From DASQQQ01 sp036390995 (GTDB lineage Bacteria; Actinomycetota; UBA4738; HRBIN12), in assembly GCA_036390995.1 (NCBI GenBank), contig DASWAT010000184.1, forward strand, positions 1-24,661: 24,661 nt of DNA, in the 5' to 3' direction. The notes beneath the pieces were generated by a model, which did not search any database, was not told the DNA's origin, and was given only the letters and a program-made list of their open reading frames with translations. Positions 7,389 to 14,327 of the stretch are shown here, piece by piece. The position numbers and the translations under genes are program-made. Every line of letters begins with the position of its first letter. Within the stretch, counting starts at the first letter, position 1.

Positions 7389-8309
7389 TTACAGGCGGAC
7401 GTCCGAGAACCGCAGGTGCTCCTCGGTCAGACGCACCTCTTCGACCTCGTCGGCGCCCTGCTCCCGCAGGAACGCGATCATCCGCTCCACCAGCCACTCG
7501 GGCGCCGATGCCCCCGAGGTGACACCCACCGCATCCGCCCCCTCCAGCCACGCCGGATCCACCTCGGACTCGTCGTCGACGAGGTACGCGGCCGTCCCCT
7601 GCTCCCGGGCCACTTCGGCCAGGCGGTTCGAGTTCGACGAGTTCCTGGACCCGATCACGAGGACGACGTCGGAGCGGCGGGCCAGCTCCTTCACGGCGTC
7701 CTGCCGGTTCTGGGTGGCGTAGCAGATGTCCTCTCGAGGCGGACCCTGGATCGCCGGGAAGCGCTCTCGGAGGATCTCGATGATCTCGTTCGTCTCGTCC
7801 ACCGAGAGCGTGGTCTGCGTGAGGTAGCTGAGGTTCGAGGGGTCGGCGATCCGGAGGGTTCGGGCGTCTTCGGGATCCTGCACCAGCGCGGTGCGATCGG
7901 GGGCCTGGCCGGTGGTGCCGACCACCTCCTCGTGGCCGGCGTGGCCGATCAACACGATGGTGCGATCCTCACTCGCGAACCGGCGGGCCTCCAGGTGTAC
8001 CTTCGTCACGAGGGGACACGTGGCGTCGAGCACCGTCAACCCTCGAGCGCGGGCGTTCGCGTAGACCTCGGGCGCCACCCCATGGGCCGAGAGCACGACG
8101 ACCGCGCCCTCGGGCACCTCGGTCTCCTCCTCGACGAACACCGCGCCCTTGACCTCGAGTTCGTGCACGACGTGCAGGTTGTGCACGATCTGCTTCCGCA
8201 CGTAGACGGGCGGCCCGTGGAGGGCGAGGGCTCGTTCCACCGCGTCGACCGCACGGTCGACCCCGGCGCAGTAGCCGCGAGGCGCGGCCAGCAGGATCTT
8301 GGTCGGCAC
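7389..8309 (-). CDS. ispH: 4-hydroxy-3-methylbut-2-enyl diphosphate reductase (IspH/LytB)
   Basis: Last enzyme of the non-mevalonate (MEP) isoprenoid pathway, converting HMBPP to IPP and DMAPP with a cubane Fe-S cluster. All three cluster cysteines are visible: Cys14 in APRGYCAGVDRAV, the Cys in LDATCPLVTKVH and the Cys in DICYATQNRQDAV. The substrate-binding signatures GHAGHEEVVGT, SNSNRL and GVTSGASAPEWLV are also present, as expected for a full-length enzyme (306 aa). GTG at 8309 is preferred because the protein then begins MPTKILLAAPRGYC, closely matching family N-termini, and because TACCAT lies 6 nt upstream. An in-frame GTG at 8315 and ATG at 8357 are alternatives. It indicates MEP-pathway isoprenoid synthesis. 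Monocistronic here. Confidence 0.96.
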   Translation of the reverse strand: MPTKILLAAPRGYCAGVDRAVDAVERALALHGPPVYVRKQIVHNLHVVHELEVKGAVFVEEETEVPEGAVVVLSAHGVAPEVYANARARGLTVLDATCPLVTKVHLEARRFASEDRTIVLIGHAGHEEVVGTTGQAPDRTALVQDPEDARTLRIADPSNLSYLTQTTLSVDETNEIIEILRERFPAIQGPPREDICYATQNRQDAVKELARRSDVVLVIGSRNSSNSNRLAEVAREQGTAAYLVDDESEVDPAWLEGADAVGVTSGASAPEWLVERMIAFLREQGADEVEEVRLTEEHLRFSDVRL

Positions 8310-8315
8310 GACCAC

Positions 8316-8321
8316 ATGGTA
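8316..8321 (-). promoter_or_regulatory. Candidate -10 element (TACCAT) of ispH
   Basis: On the minus strand TACCAT lies 6 nt before the GTG at 8309, the same geometry as other starts in this window. No convincing -35 is seen. It supports a leaderless start for ispH. Confidence 0.3.
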
Positions 8322-8432
8322 CCGGCCGTGTCCGACCACGGGGGCGGCTTGGGGCATTCACTGGAACGATGTCACTGACACCTGCAACGATTCGGGGCAC
8401 TCCTCCCCCACTCCGGATGTACCTGGTGACTC

Positions 8433-8947
8433 GTGAAGCGATGCCGAAGGTGCAGCGAGTTGAAGTCCCTCGACAAGTTCCCTCCGGACAAGAGGTCGAA
8501 GGATGGACATCGCTCGCGCTGCAAACCCTGTAACGCAGCAGACGTACGCGCCTGGACCCACGCGAAACCCGAGCGATTGGAGGCGATGCGGAGCCGGGTG
8601 AAGACCTGGAAGGCGCTCAACGCGGAGCGGGACCGGACCAGCGCGCGCCGACGACGGCGAGAGCGCCGACTGGTCTGAGCGCCATCGCGAGAAGACTCGC
8701 GCCAAAGCGAAGGCCTGGAAGCTTGCCAACCCCGACAAGGCAAAGGCGCTCAGACGCGCCGCGAGGGCGGCGCGTCGGGCGCGACAACTCGGAGCCCCGG
8801 GGATCGCGACTCGCAGACAGCTCCAGGCCCGGTGGGACTACTTCGGTGGACGCTGCTGGATGTGTGGAGGAGAGGCTGACAGCTTCGACCACGTGATCCC
8901 TCTCGCTCGGGGAGGCTCGAACTGGCCGGCGAACATGCGTCCCCCCT
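8433..8947 (+). pseudogene. HNH endonuclease remnant, frameshifted and C-terminally truncated
   Basis: Frame 8433-8678 encodes a zinc-ribbon start (MKRCRRCSELKSLDKF, then CKPCN) with a basic Arg-rich tail and stops at 8678. The natural continuation lies in another frame from about 8660 (ADWSERHREKTRAKAKAWK, a KANPDKAK-like repeat) and reaches the HNH core: RCWMCGG, then SFDHVIPLARGG and NWPANMRP around 8853-8945. This matches phage/actinobacterial HNH proteins with an N-terminal double CxxC. After NMRP the expected CxxCNxxK half of the zinc/HNH motif is absent and the sequence turns into unrelated DNA at about 8945. So there is one frameshift plus loss of the C-terminus, and catalysis is very unlikely. 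Base use is visibly less GC-rich at third positions than in neighbours, which fits horizontal origin. Confidence 0.75.
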
Positions 8948-9500
8948 TCGTCCTCTTCCGGCCCAGCCAACAGGGTTCGCCACTCGGGCGGGTTCTCCTC
9001 GAGCGACTCATCAAGTCCTGCCGCCGGGCGGACACGGTCGAGCAGTCCCTCCCATCTCTGTTGTTCGTCCTGCCAATCCCGTTCGAGGTGGGAACAGTCC
9101 TTCGTGGGGGCCATGTCGCGGGCCAAGTCCGCGAGCTCCATCCGCCAGGCTGGGGGAAGCGCTACCTCGTGAGCGGCTGCGTTTCGGGCTGCGAAACACA
9201 CGAACATCGCCGTCGCTGCGGAGAACCTCCGGATGAGGTCCTATTTCCTGAATCAGCTTGAGGTGTTGGTTGTCTCCGAAGGTGAGCGGGTCGGGATACG
9301 GTCCGGAGGCAAGCTGGTCGACGAGAGCCTCACAGGCCGAACAGTCGACCTGCACCGTTCGCGGGACGTCCTCCGGCCCGGCCAGCGGCACAAGCACCAC
9401 CGTCTCCAAGACCTCGTCCAGATGATGCAGTTCTTCCCACGAAGGTGCCGGTTCAGCCTCCGCCTGGCCCGGGTCAGGGACCGTGAACCTGGATGCGGCG
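8947..9500 (-). pseudogene. Remnant of an unrecognised gene, frameshifted
   Basis: Protein-like sequence reads on the minus strand in two frames. From about 9480 to 9230 it gives PAPSWEELHHLDEVLETVV, then VQVDCSACEALVDQLASG and TFGDNQHLKLIQEIG. From about 9228 to 8947 another frame continues LIRRFSAATAMFVCFAARN, then PPAWRMELADLARDMAP and QDEQQRWEGLLDRVR, ending in LLAGPEEDEGG at the border of the HNH remnant. No intact start codon joins the parts; the upstream frame meets a TGA near 9515. I recognise no family. Alternative: two short real genes (for example a TTG-started one at 9409 and an ATG-started one at 9180), but the smooth switch between frames favours decay. Low certainty on exact ends. 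Confidence 0.4.
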
Positions 9501-9555
9501 CAGAACCCGATCGCCCAAGATCAGACACCCCGAATGACGAAGAGGGACTCGATTC

Positions 9556-9885
9556 TCACCGGACGGGACCGCCCGGGCGGGGCAGTCCCTTCACCGCGCC
9601 CCGGACCTCCTCCAGCGAGGCCGCGACCACCGTCGCCCCGGGCAGGTCCCGATCCGTCACGATCCGAACGAACGGCTGGGCCTCCCGAACCGAGGCGACC
9701 AACCCTTCGAACCCGCCGACCACGACCACCACGTGGGGCCGCTCGGTATCGAGCTGTGTCAGGGCTTCCTGCACCGAGACCGCCCCCGGTGTCAGCTCCC
9801 AATCCGCCGAGACGGCGGCGCGCTTGAGCGCGGCCAGCGCCTCGGGGTCCGGGGCGACGCAGAGCACCTTGAGCGCCCGGCACAT
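9556..9885 (-). CDS. Receiver-like (CheY-fold) protein lacking the phospho-acceptor aspartate
   Basis: A 109-residue protein beginning MCRALKVLCVAPDPEALAAL, which matches the first strand and helix of a response-regulator receiver domain with a residual acidic pocket (APDPE). Strand 3, where receivers have the D of LDLMMP, reads PHVVVVVGGFEGLV, so the phosphorylated Asp is absent. Strand 4 (VRIVTDRDL) and strand 5 (ATVVAASLEEV) follow; no output domain is present. It is probably an atypical/pseudo-receiver acting by protein contact. Its ATG is 2 nt after the corA stop, with GTAGGG just upstream, so it is co-expressed with corA. A divergent Rossmann-like fold of other function cannot be excluded. 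Confidence 0.65.
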   Translation of the reverse strand: MCRALKVLCVAPDPEALAALKRAAVSADWELTPGAVSVQEALTQLDTERPHVVVVVGGFEGLVASVREAQPFVRIVTDRDLPGATVVAASLEEVRGAVKGLPRPGGPVR

Positions 9886-9887
9886 CC

Positions 9888-10862
9888 CTACAGCCAGTCC
9901 CGTCGCTTGAACACGCGGTACAGCACGAACGCGGACGCCGCCATCATCCCGAGCGCCATCGGGTAGCCCCAGGCGGCGCTCAGTTCGGGCATGTGCCGGA
10001 AGTTCATCCCGTAGATCCCGGCGATCAGCGTGGGTATCAGGATGATGGCGGCCCACGAGGTCATCTTCTTCATCACGACGTTCAGCCGGTTCGAGACCTG
10101 GGCCAGTCTGGATTCGAACGCCGACGTGAGCAGGTCCCTGATGTTGTCGATGAACTCGATCCCGCGGATCACGTGATCCTGCACGTCGCGGTAGTAGGGC
10201 GTGAGCGCCGGCGTGACGAGCCCGGGCGACTCCTGGACGAGGTCGACGACCTCGCGCATCGGGGCGGCGAGACGCCGGAACTTCACGACGGTGCGCCGGA
10301 GACGGAAGACGTCCTCCTGGAGCCCGAGGTCGTCCCCCGGATCGTCCTCGAACACCCGCCCCTCGATGTCGTCCGACAGGTCCTCCAGCCGCTCCACGGT
10401 GTCGAGGTACCCGTCCACGATCTCGTCCAACAGGAGGTAGAGGTGGAACCCGATCCCCTCGTGGAGGAGGGCGGGCTCCTCCTTCAACCGGGTCAGCACC
10501 GCCGAGAGGTCGAGGAGCGGTTCCCGGCGCACCGTGATCACGTAGAACCGCCGTCCCCCGAAGACGTGCACCTCGCTGTCGACCAGGCTCTCGTCCTCGC
10601 CGAGCCGGAGCCCGTGCGAGACGATGAACACGTAGTCAGCGTAGAACTCGATCTTCGACCGCTGCCCCCATCGGTGGCTGTCCTCGACCGACAGCTCGTG
10701 GAGCCCGAATGCCTCTTGGAGCTGCGTCAGCTCCTGGGCCGAGGGCTCGACGACGTCCAGCCACACCCGCTCCCCCGCTCGGCGCGCCGGCTCCATCGCT
10801 GCGGGATCGAAGGGCGTCTCCTCCTCCAGCACGCCGTTGCGGTAGATGCGACAGGTGATCAC
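9888..10862 (-). CDS. corA: CorA family magnesium/cobalt transporter
   Basis: A 324-residue CorA/MIT-family channel: a large cytosolic alpha-beta funnel followed by two C-terminal TM helices. The first helix ends in the signature YGMNF (GMN selectivity motif), followed by the short loop RHMPELSAAWGYP and the second TM with a basic end (VFKRRDWL). The preceding long helix includes the RLAQVSNRLNVVMKKMTSWAAI region. The protein should mediate Mg2+ (possibly Co2+ or Ni2+) influx. The start is GTG at 10862, 9 nt after TAGGCT. It shares a 47-bp divergent promoter region with the GNAT gene and is followed by the pseudo-receiver gene. It is the second Mg2+-type transporter in the window besides the MgtE-like one. 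Confidence 0.95.
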   Translation of the reverse strand: MITCRIYRNGVLEEETPFDPAAMEPARRAGERVWLDVVEPSAQELTQLQEAFGLHELSVEDSHRWGQRSKIEFYADYVFIVSHGLRLGEDESLVDSEVHVFGGRRFYVITVRREPLLDLSAVLTRLKEEPALLHEGIGFHLYLLLDEIVDGYLDTVERLEDLSDDIEGRVFEDDPGDDLGLQEDVFRLRRTVVKFRRLAAPMREVVDLVQESPGLVTPALTPYYRDVQDHVIRGIEFIDNIRDLLTSAFESRLAQVSNRLNVVMKKMTSWAAIILIPTLIAGIYGMNFRHMPELSAAWGYPMALGMMAASAFVLYRVFKRRDWL

Positions 10863-10871
10863 GACGTGAGC

Positions 10872-10902
10872 AGCCTAGCGCAGCCCACGCCGCGGATAGA
10901 CT
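10872..10902. promoter_or_regulatory. Overlapping divergent -10 elements of corA and the GNAT gene
   Basis: On the plus strand TAGACT (10897-10902) ends 7 nt before the GTG at 10910, implying a leaderless transcript. On the minus strand TAGGCT (complement of 10872-10877) ends 9 nt before the corA GTG. Both promoters must fit in 47 bp and overlap, so initiation in the two directions may be mutually exclusive. -35 elements are weak. Confidence 0.4.
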
Positions 10903-10909
10903 CCGCGCC

Positions 10910-11695
10910 GTGGCCGACCTCGAGCCCCTTCTCCGGTTCTGGCGGGCCCTGGACGCCCGGTTCGAGCGGGTGACCTCCGTGCCGTGGGGCGCCGTGGTCA
11001 CCGATGCCCGGTTCCCCGCGATCTGGGACGTGAACTACGCGCGCGTGGAGAGCCGGAGCGCCCTGACCCTGGCAGAACTCGAGGCAGAACTGCGTCCGGC
11101 GATCGCGGAGGCCGGCGCGCGTCATCTCCACACCGTCCTGTTCCATCCCGAGGAGCACACCTCCCTGATCACGGAGGTCAGCACCCGAGGGGACCGGTTG
11201 TCATGGGACGCGGTGATGGAGCTGCGCTCCTGGCCTGCCTCTTCCCTTCCCCCCGGTCCCCAGGTCGAGGAGATCCGCCGGCTCGACCAGCGGTTCTGGC
11301 AGGACCTGGCCCGGTCCCTGCGCGAGTTCGACGTGACCGAGCCGGCAGCTGAGGACCAGATCCTCCGGATCGAGCGCGAGGTCGTCCTGCCGGCCGGCAA
11401 GCGGTGGTTCGGCGTGCGGGACGGAGCCGGCCACCTGGCGTTCGGCTCGCTGACGGTGCTCGAGGGCGTTGGCAGCATCGACCACGTGGTGACGTTCCCC
11501 GAGGTCAGACGACGCGGCTACGCGACGGCGATCGTGGGCCGGATCGTCAACGAGGCCCGGAGTGCCGGCGCGCGGCGAGTGACCCTACTGGCCGAACCCG
11601 GTGGGCAGGCCCAGCGCCTCTACGAGCGCCTCGGTTTCGCGACGATCACGCAGATCGCCAGCACGCTCGGATCGGTCGAGGCACCGAACGGCTGA
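10910..11695 (+). CDS. GNAT family N-acetyltransferase
   Basis: A 261-residue protein. The C-terminal half is a GNAT fold with the acetyl-CoA pyrophosphate loop in FPEVRRRGYATAIV (V-x-x-x-x-R-R-x-G-Y/x-A/G motif A). This is followed by the helix VNEARSAGARRVTLLAEPGG and the closing QRLYERLGFATI (motif B). The N-terminal ~110 residues (LLRFWRALDARFERV ... WDVNYARVES) are a less conserved GNAT-like half, so it may be a two-domain enzyme with only the C-terminal half active. Substrate unknown. The GTG start is supported by TAGACT 7 nt upstream. Divergent from corA. Confidence 0.85.
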   Translation: MADLEPLLRFWRALDARFERVTSVPWGAVVTDARFPAIWDVNYARVESRSALTLAELEAELRPAIAEAGARHLHTVLFHPEEHTSLITEVSTRGDRLSWDAVMELRSWPASSLPPGPQVEEIRRLDQRFWQDLARSLREFDVTEPAAEDQILRIEREVVLPAGKRWFGVRDGAGHLAFGSLTVLEGVGSIDHVVTFPEVRRRGYATAIVGRIVNEARSAGARRVTLLAEPGGQAQRLYERLGFATITQIASTLGSVEAPNG

Positions 11696-11757
11696 GGGCC
11701 GTGTGTCGTGCGACGGCGGGTGTGCTACGAATTGGCGTCCTGACCCCGAGGGGGCAC

Positions 11758-12381
11758 ATGAAGCTCAAGATCTCACACCGTGCCGAGGAGTTCTTCGACC
11801 TGTTCGCGGAGTCGGCGAAGAACCTGCGCATCTCCGCCGAACTGCTGAAGGACCTCATCGAGGACTACCGGGACGTGGACCTCAAGGCGAAGCGGATCCA
11901 AGATCGCGAGCACGAGGGCGATGAGGTCACCCACGCCATCATCCGCCGCCTGAACACCTCGTTCATCACCCCGATGGACCGGGAGGACATCTACCAGCTG
12001 GCTACGGCCCTGGACGACGTGCTGGATGCGATAGAGGCCGTGGCAGACCTGTTCCTCCTGCATCAGATCGAATCACCCCTGCCCCAGATGAAGGAGCAGG
12101 TGGACGTGCTGGTCCGGGCCGCCGAACAGACCGAGAAGGCCATCGGGCTCCTCCCGAAGATGGACCGCGACCGGCTCCAGCCCTACTGGGTCGAGATCAA
12201 CACCCTCGAGAACGAGGGCGACCAACTTTACCGGCACGCGGTGGCCGAGCTGTTCAGCGGCGAGTACCGGTCCATGGACGTCCTCCGCTGGAAGGAGGTC
12301 ATCGAGAACCTCGAAGAGGCACTCGACGGCCTAGAGAACGTGGCGAACATCGTCGAGTCGATCGTGCTGAAGCACGCCTAG
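11758..12381 (+). CDS. DUF47 / PhoU-like Pit accessory protein, copy 1
   Basis: A 207-residue all-helical protein of the DUF47 (TIGR00153) family, PhoU-related metal-binding proteins that accompany Pit phosphate transporters. Family marks are AEEFFDLFAESAKN at the start, the acidic REHEGDEVTHAII helix, FITPMDREDIYQLATALDDV and a second NTLENEGDQLYRHAV helix, ending ENVANIVESIVLKHA. The ExxGD motifs are the likely metal or partner sites. The Shine-Dalgarno (GAGGGGG) is close to the ATG. The gene converges with the pit gene set 22 bp downstream. It is a clear paralogue of 13606-14223, sharing the FxTPxDRxDIxxLAxxLDDVLDAxEAVADL block. Confidence 0.9.
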   Translation: MKLKISHRAEEFFDLFAESAKNLRISAELLKDLIEDYRDVDLKAKRIQDREHEGDEVTHAIIRRLNTSFITPMDREDIYQLATALDDVLDAIEAVADLFLLHQIESPLPQMKEQVDVLVRAAEQTEKAIGLLPKMDRDRLQPYWVEINTLENEGDQLYRHAVAELFSGEYRSMDVLRWKEVIENLEEALDGLENVANIVESIVLKHA

Positions 12382-12396
12382 CCGAACGCCCGGATC

Positions 12397-12413
12397 CGGC
12401 CGTCTATCGGCCG
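12397..12413. terminator. GC-rich hairpin between convergent genes
   Basis: CGGCCG-TCTAT-CGGCCG forms a 6-bp perfect stem. The loop contains the TAG stop of the minus-strand gene. It lies between the convergent DUF47 and pit operons and could stop transcription from the plus strand. No U-tract follows, so intrinsic termination is unproven. Confidence 0.3.
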
Positions 12414-12613
12414 TCGGGCCCCCGGGCGGCGTCGCGGTGAGCGACGTCTCGCCGGGTCGCCACGTCCTCGATCCCTACCGCGACGGCCCAGAACAGGGCA
12501 AGGCCCGCCATCGCGTAGTTCACCCAGCGGAACTCGCCGGGGGTCGCCGGGACCAGCAGGAGACAGGTGGCCATCACGCCGAGGAAGAACAGCGAACGGC
12601 GGCCGACCGTCAT
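12404..12613 (-). CDS. Small two-TM membrane protein coupled to pit (69 aa)
   Basis: ATG at 12613 overlaps the pit stop codon as ATGA, indicating translational coupling. The 69-residue product has two hydrophobic helices (RSLFFLGVMATCLLLVPA and WVNYAMAGLALFWAVAVGI) and a charged C-terminal tail rich in Arg, Asp and Ala. No family is recognised. Its position directly after pit suggests a small accessory or stabilising subunit, but that is inference. Confidence 0.65.
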   Translation of the reverse strand: MTVGRRSLFFLGVMATCLLLVPATPGEFRWVNYAMAGLALFWAVAVGIEDVATRRDVAHRDAARGPDGR

Positions 12614-13602
12614 CCCAGCGCCCGGAAGGGAAGGTAAGCGACCCAAGCCACGAGGAACGCACCGGGGATGGTGAGGAGCCACGCCCACACCACGCGCCCC
12701 GCCACCCCCCAACGGACCGCCGAGAGACGTTGGGTCGTCCCCACGCCGACGATCGCCCCGGTGATCGTATGCGTGGTGGAGACGGGGATCCCGGCATGCG
12801 CCGTGAAGAACAAGGTGGACGCCGCGGCGAGCTCGGCGCTCATGCCGCCGACGGGGTTCAGCTTCGTGATCCTCGACCCCATCGTGTGCACGATCCTCCA
12901 TCCGCCGAACATCGTCCCGAGCCCGATCGCCGTGTGCGCCGACAGCACCACCCACAGGGGAACACCGGCCGTCTGCTGGATGACGCCGTTCGCGAGCAGG
13001 AGGGCGTAGATCACGCCCATCGTCTTCTGGGCGTCGTTCGCCCCGTGCCCGAGGCTGAACGCCGCGGCCGAGAGCAGCTGCACCCGCCGGAATGCGTGGT
13101 TCAGCCGATCCACCTTTCGGTACCGGTGGAACACCCAGAACACGATCACCATGATCGTGAACGCGAGGAGGAGCCCGATCAGCGGCGACAGGATGATGAA
13201 GACCGCGATCTTCTGGAACCCCGCCACGAGCAACGCACTCCAGCCCGAACGCGCCACCGCGGCGCCGGCCAGGCCGCCCACCAGCGCGTGCGACGAGCTC
13301 GTGGGCAGGCCCAGCCACCAGGTGACGATGTCCCAGGCGATCGCCCCGATCAGACCGGCGAGGATCACCGCATTCGACAGCACGTTCTGGGTGACGACGT
13401 CCTTCGCGATGGTCCGTGCGACGGCCGTCCCGAAGATCACGAACGCCGCGAAGTTGAAGAAGGCCGCCCAGGCCACGGCGATCCTCGGTGTGAGCACACG
13501 GGTGGACACGACCGTGGCGATCGAGTTCGCCGCGTCGTGGAACCCGTTGAAGAAGTCGAAGGCGAGCGCGATGGCGACGATGAGGACGACGGCCGCGCTC
13601 AT
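12610..13602 (-). CDS. pit: PiT family inorganic phosphate transporter
   Basis: A 330-residue low-affinity phosphate:cation symporter. The PD001131-type signatures typical of the family appear twice. Near the N-terminus is DFFNGFHDAANSIATVVSTR; in the second half are SLGHGANDAQKTMGVIYALL and STTHTITGAIVGVG, while the first half has LPTSSSHALVGGLAGAA. About ten TM helices are present. ATG at 13602 lies 3 nt after the stop of the DUF47 gene, and the stop overlaps the next ATG. The order DUF47-pit is widely conserved and DUF47 proteins are thought to modulate Pit. It complements the Pst system encoded just upstream. Confidence 0.95.
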   Translation of the reverse strand: MSAAVVLIVAIALAFDFFNGFHDAANSIATVVSTRVLTPRIAVAWAAFFNFAAFVIFGTAVARTIAKDVVTQNVLSNAVILAGLIGAIAWDIVTWWLGLPTSSSHALVGGLAGAAVARSGWSALLVAGFQKIAVFIILSPLIGLLLAFTIMVIVFWVFHRYRKVDRLNHAFRRVQLLSAAAFSLGHGANDAQKTMGVIYALLLANGVIQQTAGVPLWVVLSAHTAIGLGTMFGGWRIVHTMGSRITKLNPVGGMSAELAAASTLFFTAHAGIPVSTTHTITGAIVGVGTTQRLSAVRWGVAGRVVWAWLLTIPGAFLVAWVAYLPFRALG

Positions 13603-13605
13603 GTC

Positions 13606-14223
13606 TCAAGCATGTTTGAGAACCACGGACTCGATCGTGTTGGCGATGTCCTCGCAGCGGTCGACCGCGTGCTCGATCGCCTCCACGATGTCACGCCACT
13701 TGAGGACGTCCATCGCCCGGTAGTTGCCCGAATACAGCTCCGCCACGATGCGGCGATAGACGTGATCACCCTCCCGTTCCAGCCTGATGATGTCGATCCA
13801 AGCTCGGTCGGCAGCTCTGGGCGATCGCAACGCGCCCATCGCGCGAGCCACGGCCTCGGTCGCCCCCACCAGCACCTCGGTCTGGAGGCGGAGATGCGGG
13901 ATCGGCTCCTCGATCCGGTGCAGCACCAGCAGGTCGGCAACCGCTTCCTGCGCGTCGAGGACGTCGTCCAGCGACGATGCGAGGTGGTGGATGTCGTGCC
14001 GGTCCAAGGGGGTGACGAACGTGGTGTTCAGCATCGCGAGCATCCGGTGCGTGAGATCGTCGCCCTCGTGCTCCAGGTCGCGGATGCGGCGACCATGCTC
14101 CTCGGCGTGCCCGAAATCGCCGACGAGCTCGCGCAGCTCCCTGGCTCCCGCGACCACGCCCTCGGCGGCCTGCTCCAGCAGGTCGAAGAACGCTCGCTCG
14201 CGGGGGATGACCTGGAAGGGCAC
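13606..14223 (-). CDS. DUF47 / PhoU-like Pit accessory protein, copy 2
   Basis: A 205-residue helical DUF47 protein. Motifs include PRERAFFDLLEQAAEGV, LEHEGDDLTHRML, FVTPLDRHDIHHLASSLDDV and LEREGDHVYRRIVAELY, ending DIANTIESVVLKHA. GTG at 14223 is chosen because GGGGG/GGAG purine runs precede it and the protein then starts like the family (PFQVIPRERAFF); a TTG at 14241 in the same frame is an alternative. It is 3 nt upstream of pit and surely its partner. It lies 104 nt downstream of the phoB stop, with a candidate promoter between, so it may be read both through the pst operon and on its own. Confidence 0.92.
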   Translation of the reverse strand: MPFQVIPRERAFFDLLEQAAEGVVAGARELRELVGDFGHAEEHGRRIRDLEHEGDDLTHRMLAMLNTTFVTPLDRHDIHHLASSLDDVLDAQEAVADLLVLHRIEEPIPHLRLQTEVLVGATEAVARAMGALRSPRAADRAWIDIIRLEREGDHVYRRIVAELYSGNYRAMDVLKWRDIVEAIEHAVDRCEDIANTIESVVLKHA

Positions 14224-14279
14224 CCGCTCCGTCCCCCTCAATCTGCTTCGGCGGCGACGCGGCCGCCGGCCGGAAGCGG

Positions 14280-14308
14280 ACCCTATCGGCGGGAGAGGGG
14301 TTTGTCCA
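14280..14308 (-). promoter_or_regulatory. Candidate internal promoter of DUF47-pit
   Basis: On the minus strand TGGACA (14308-14303), a 17-bp spacer and TAGGGT (14285-14280) lie about 57 bp upstream of the GTG at 14223. It would uncouple pit from pst expression. Pattern evidence only. Confidence 0.35.
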
Positions 14309-14327
14309 CCTGCGAGCGCGGGATCCG

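Noticed and set aside
8340..8432. Search for a tRNA or attachment site next to the HNH remnant
   Set aside because: No cloverleaf or convincing direct repeat flanking 8433-9500 was found by eye.
8433..9500. Interpreting the HNH frameshift as simple sequencing error
   Set aside because: A second frameshift and loss of the motif's C-terminal half occur in the same small region, while the rest of the window has intact frames; error alone does not explain the truncation.
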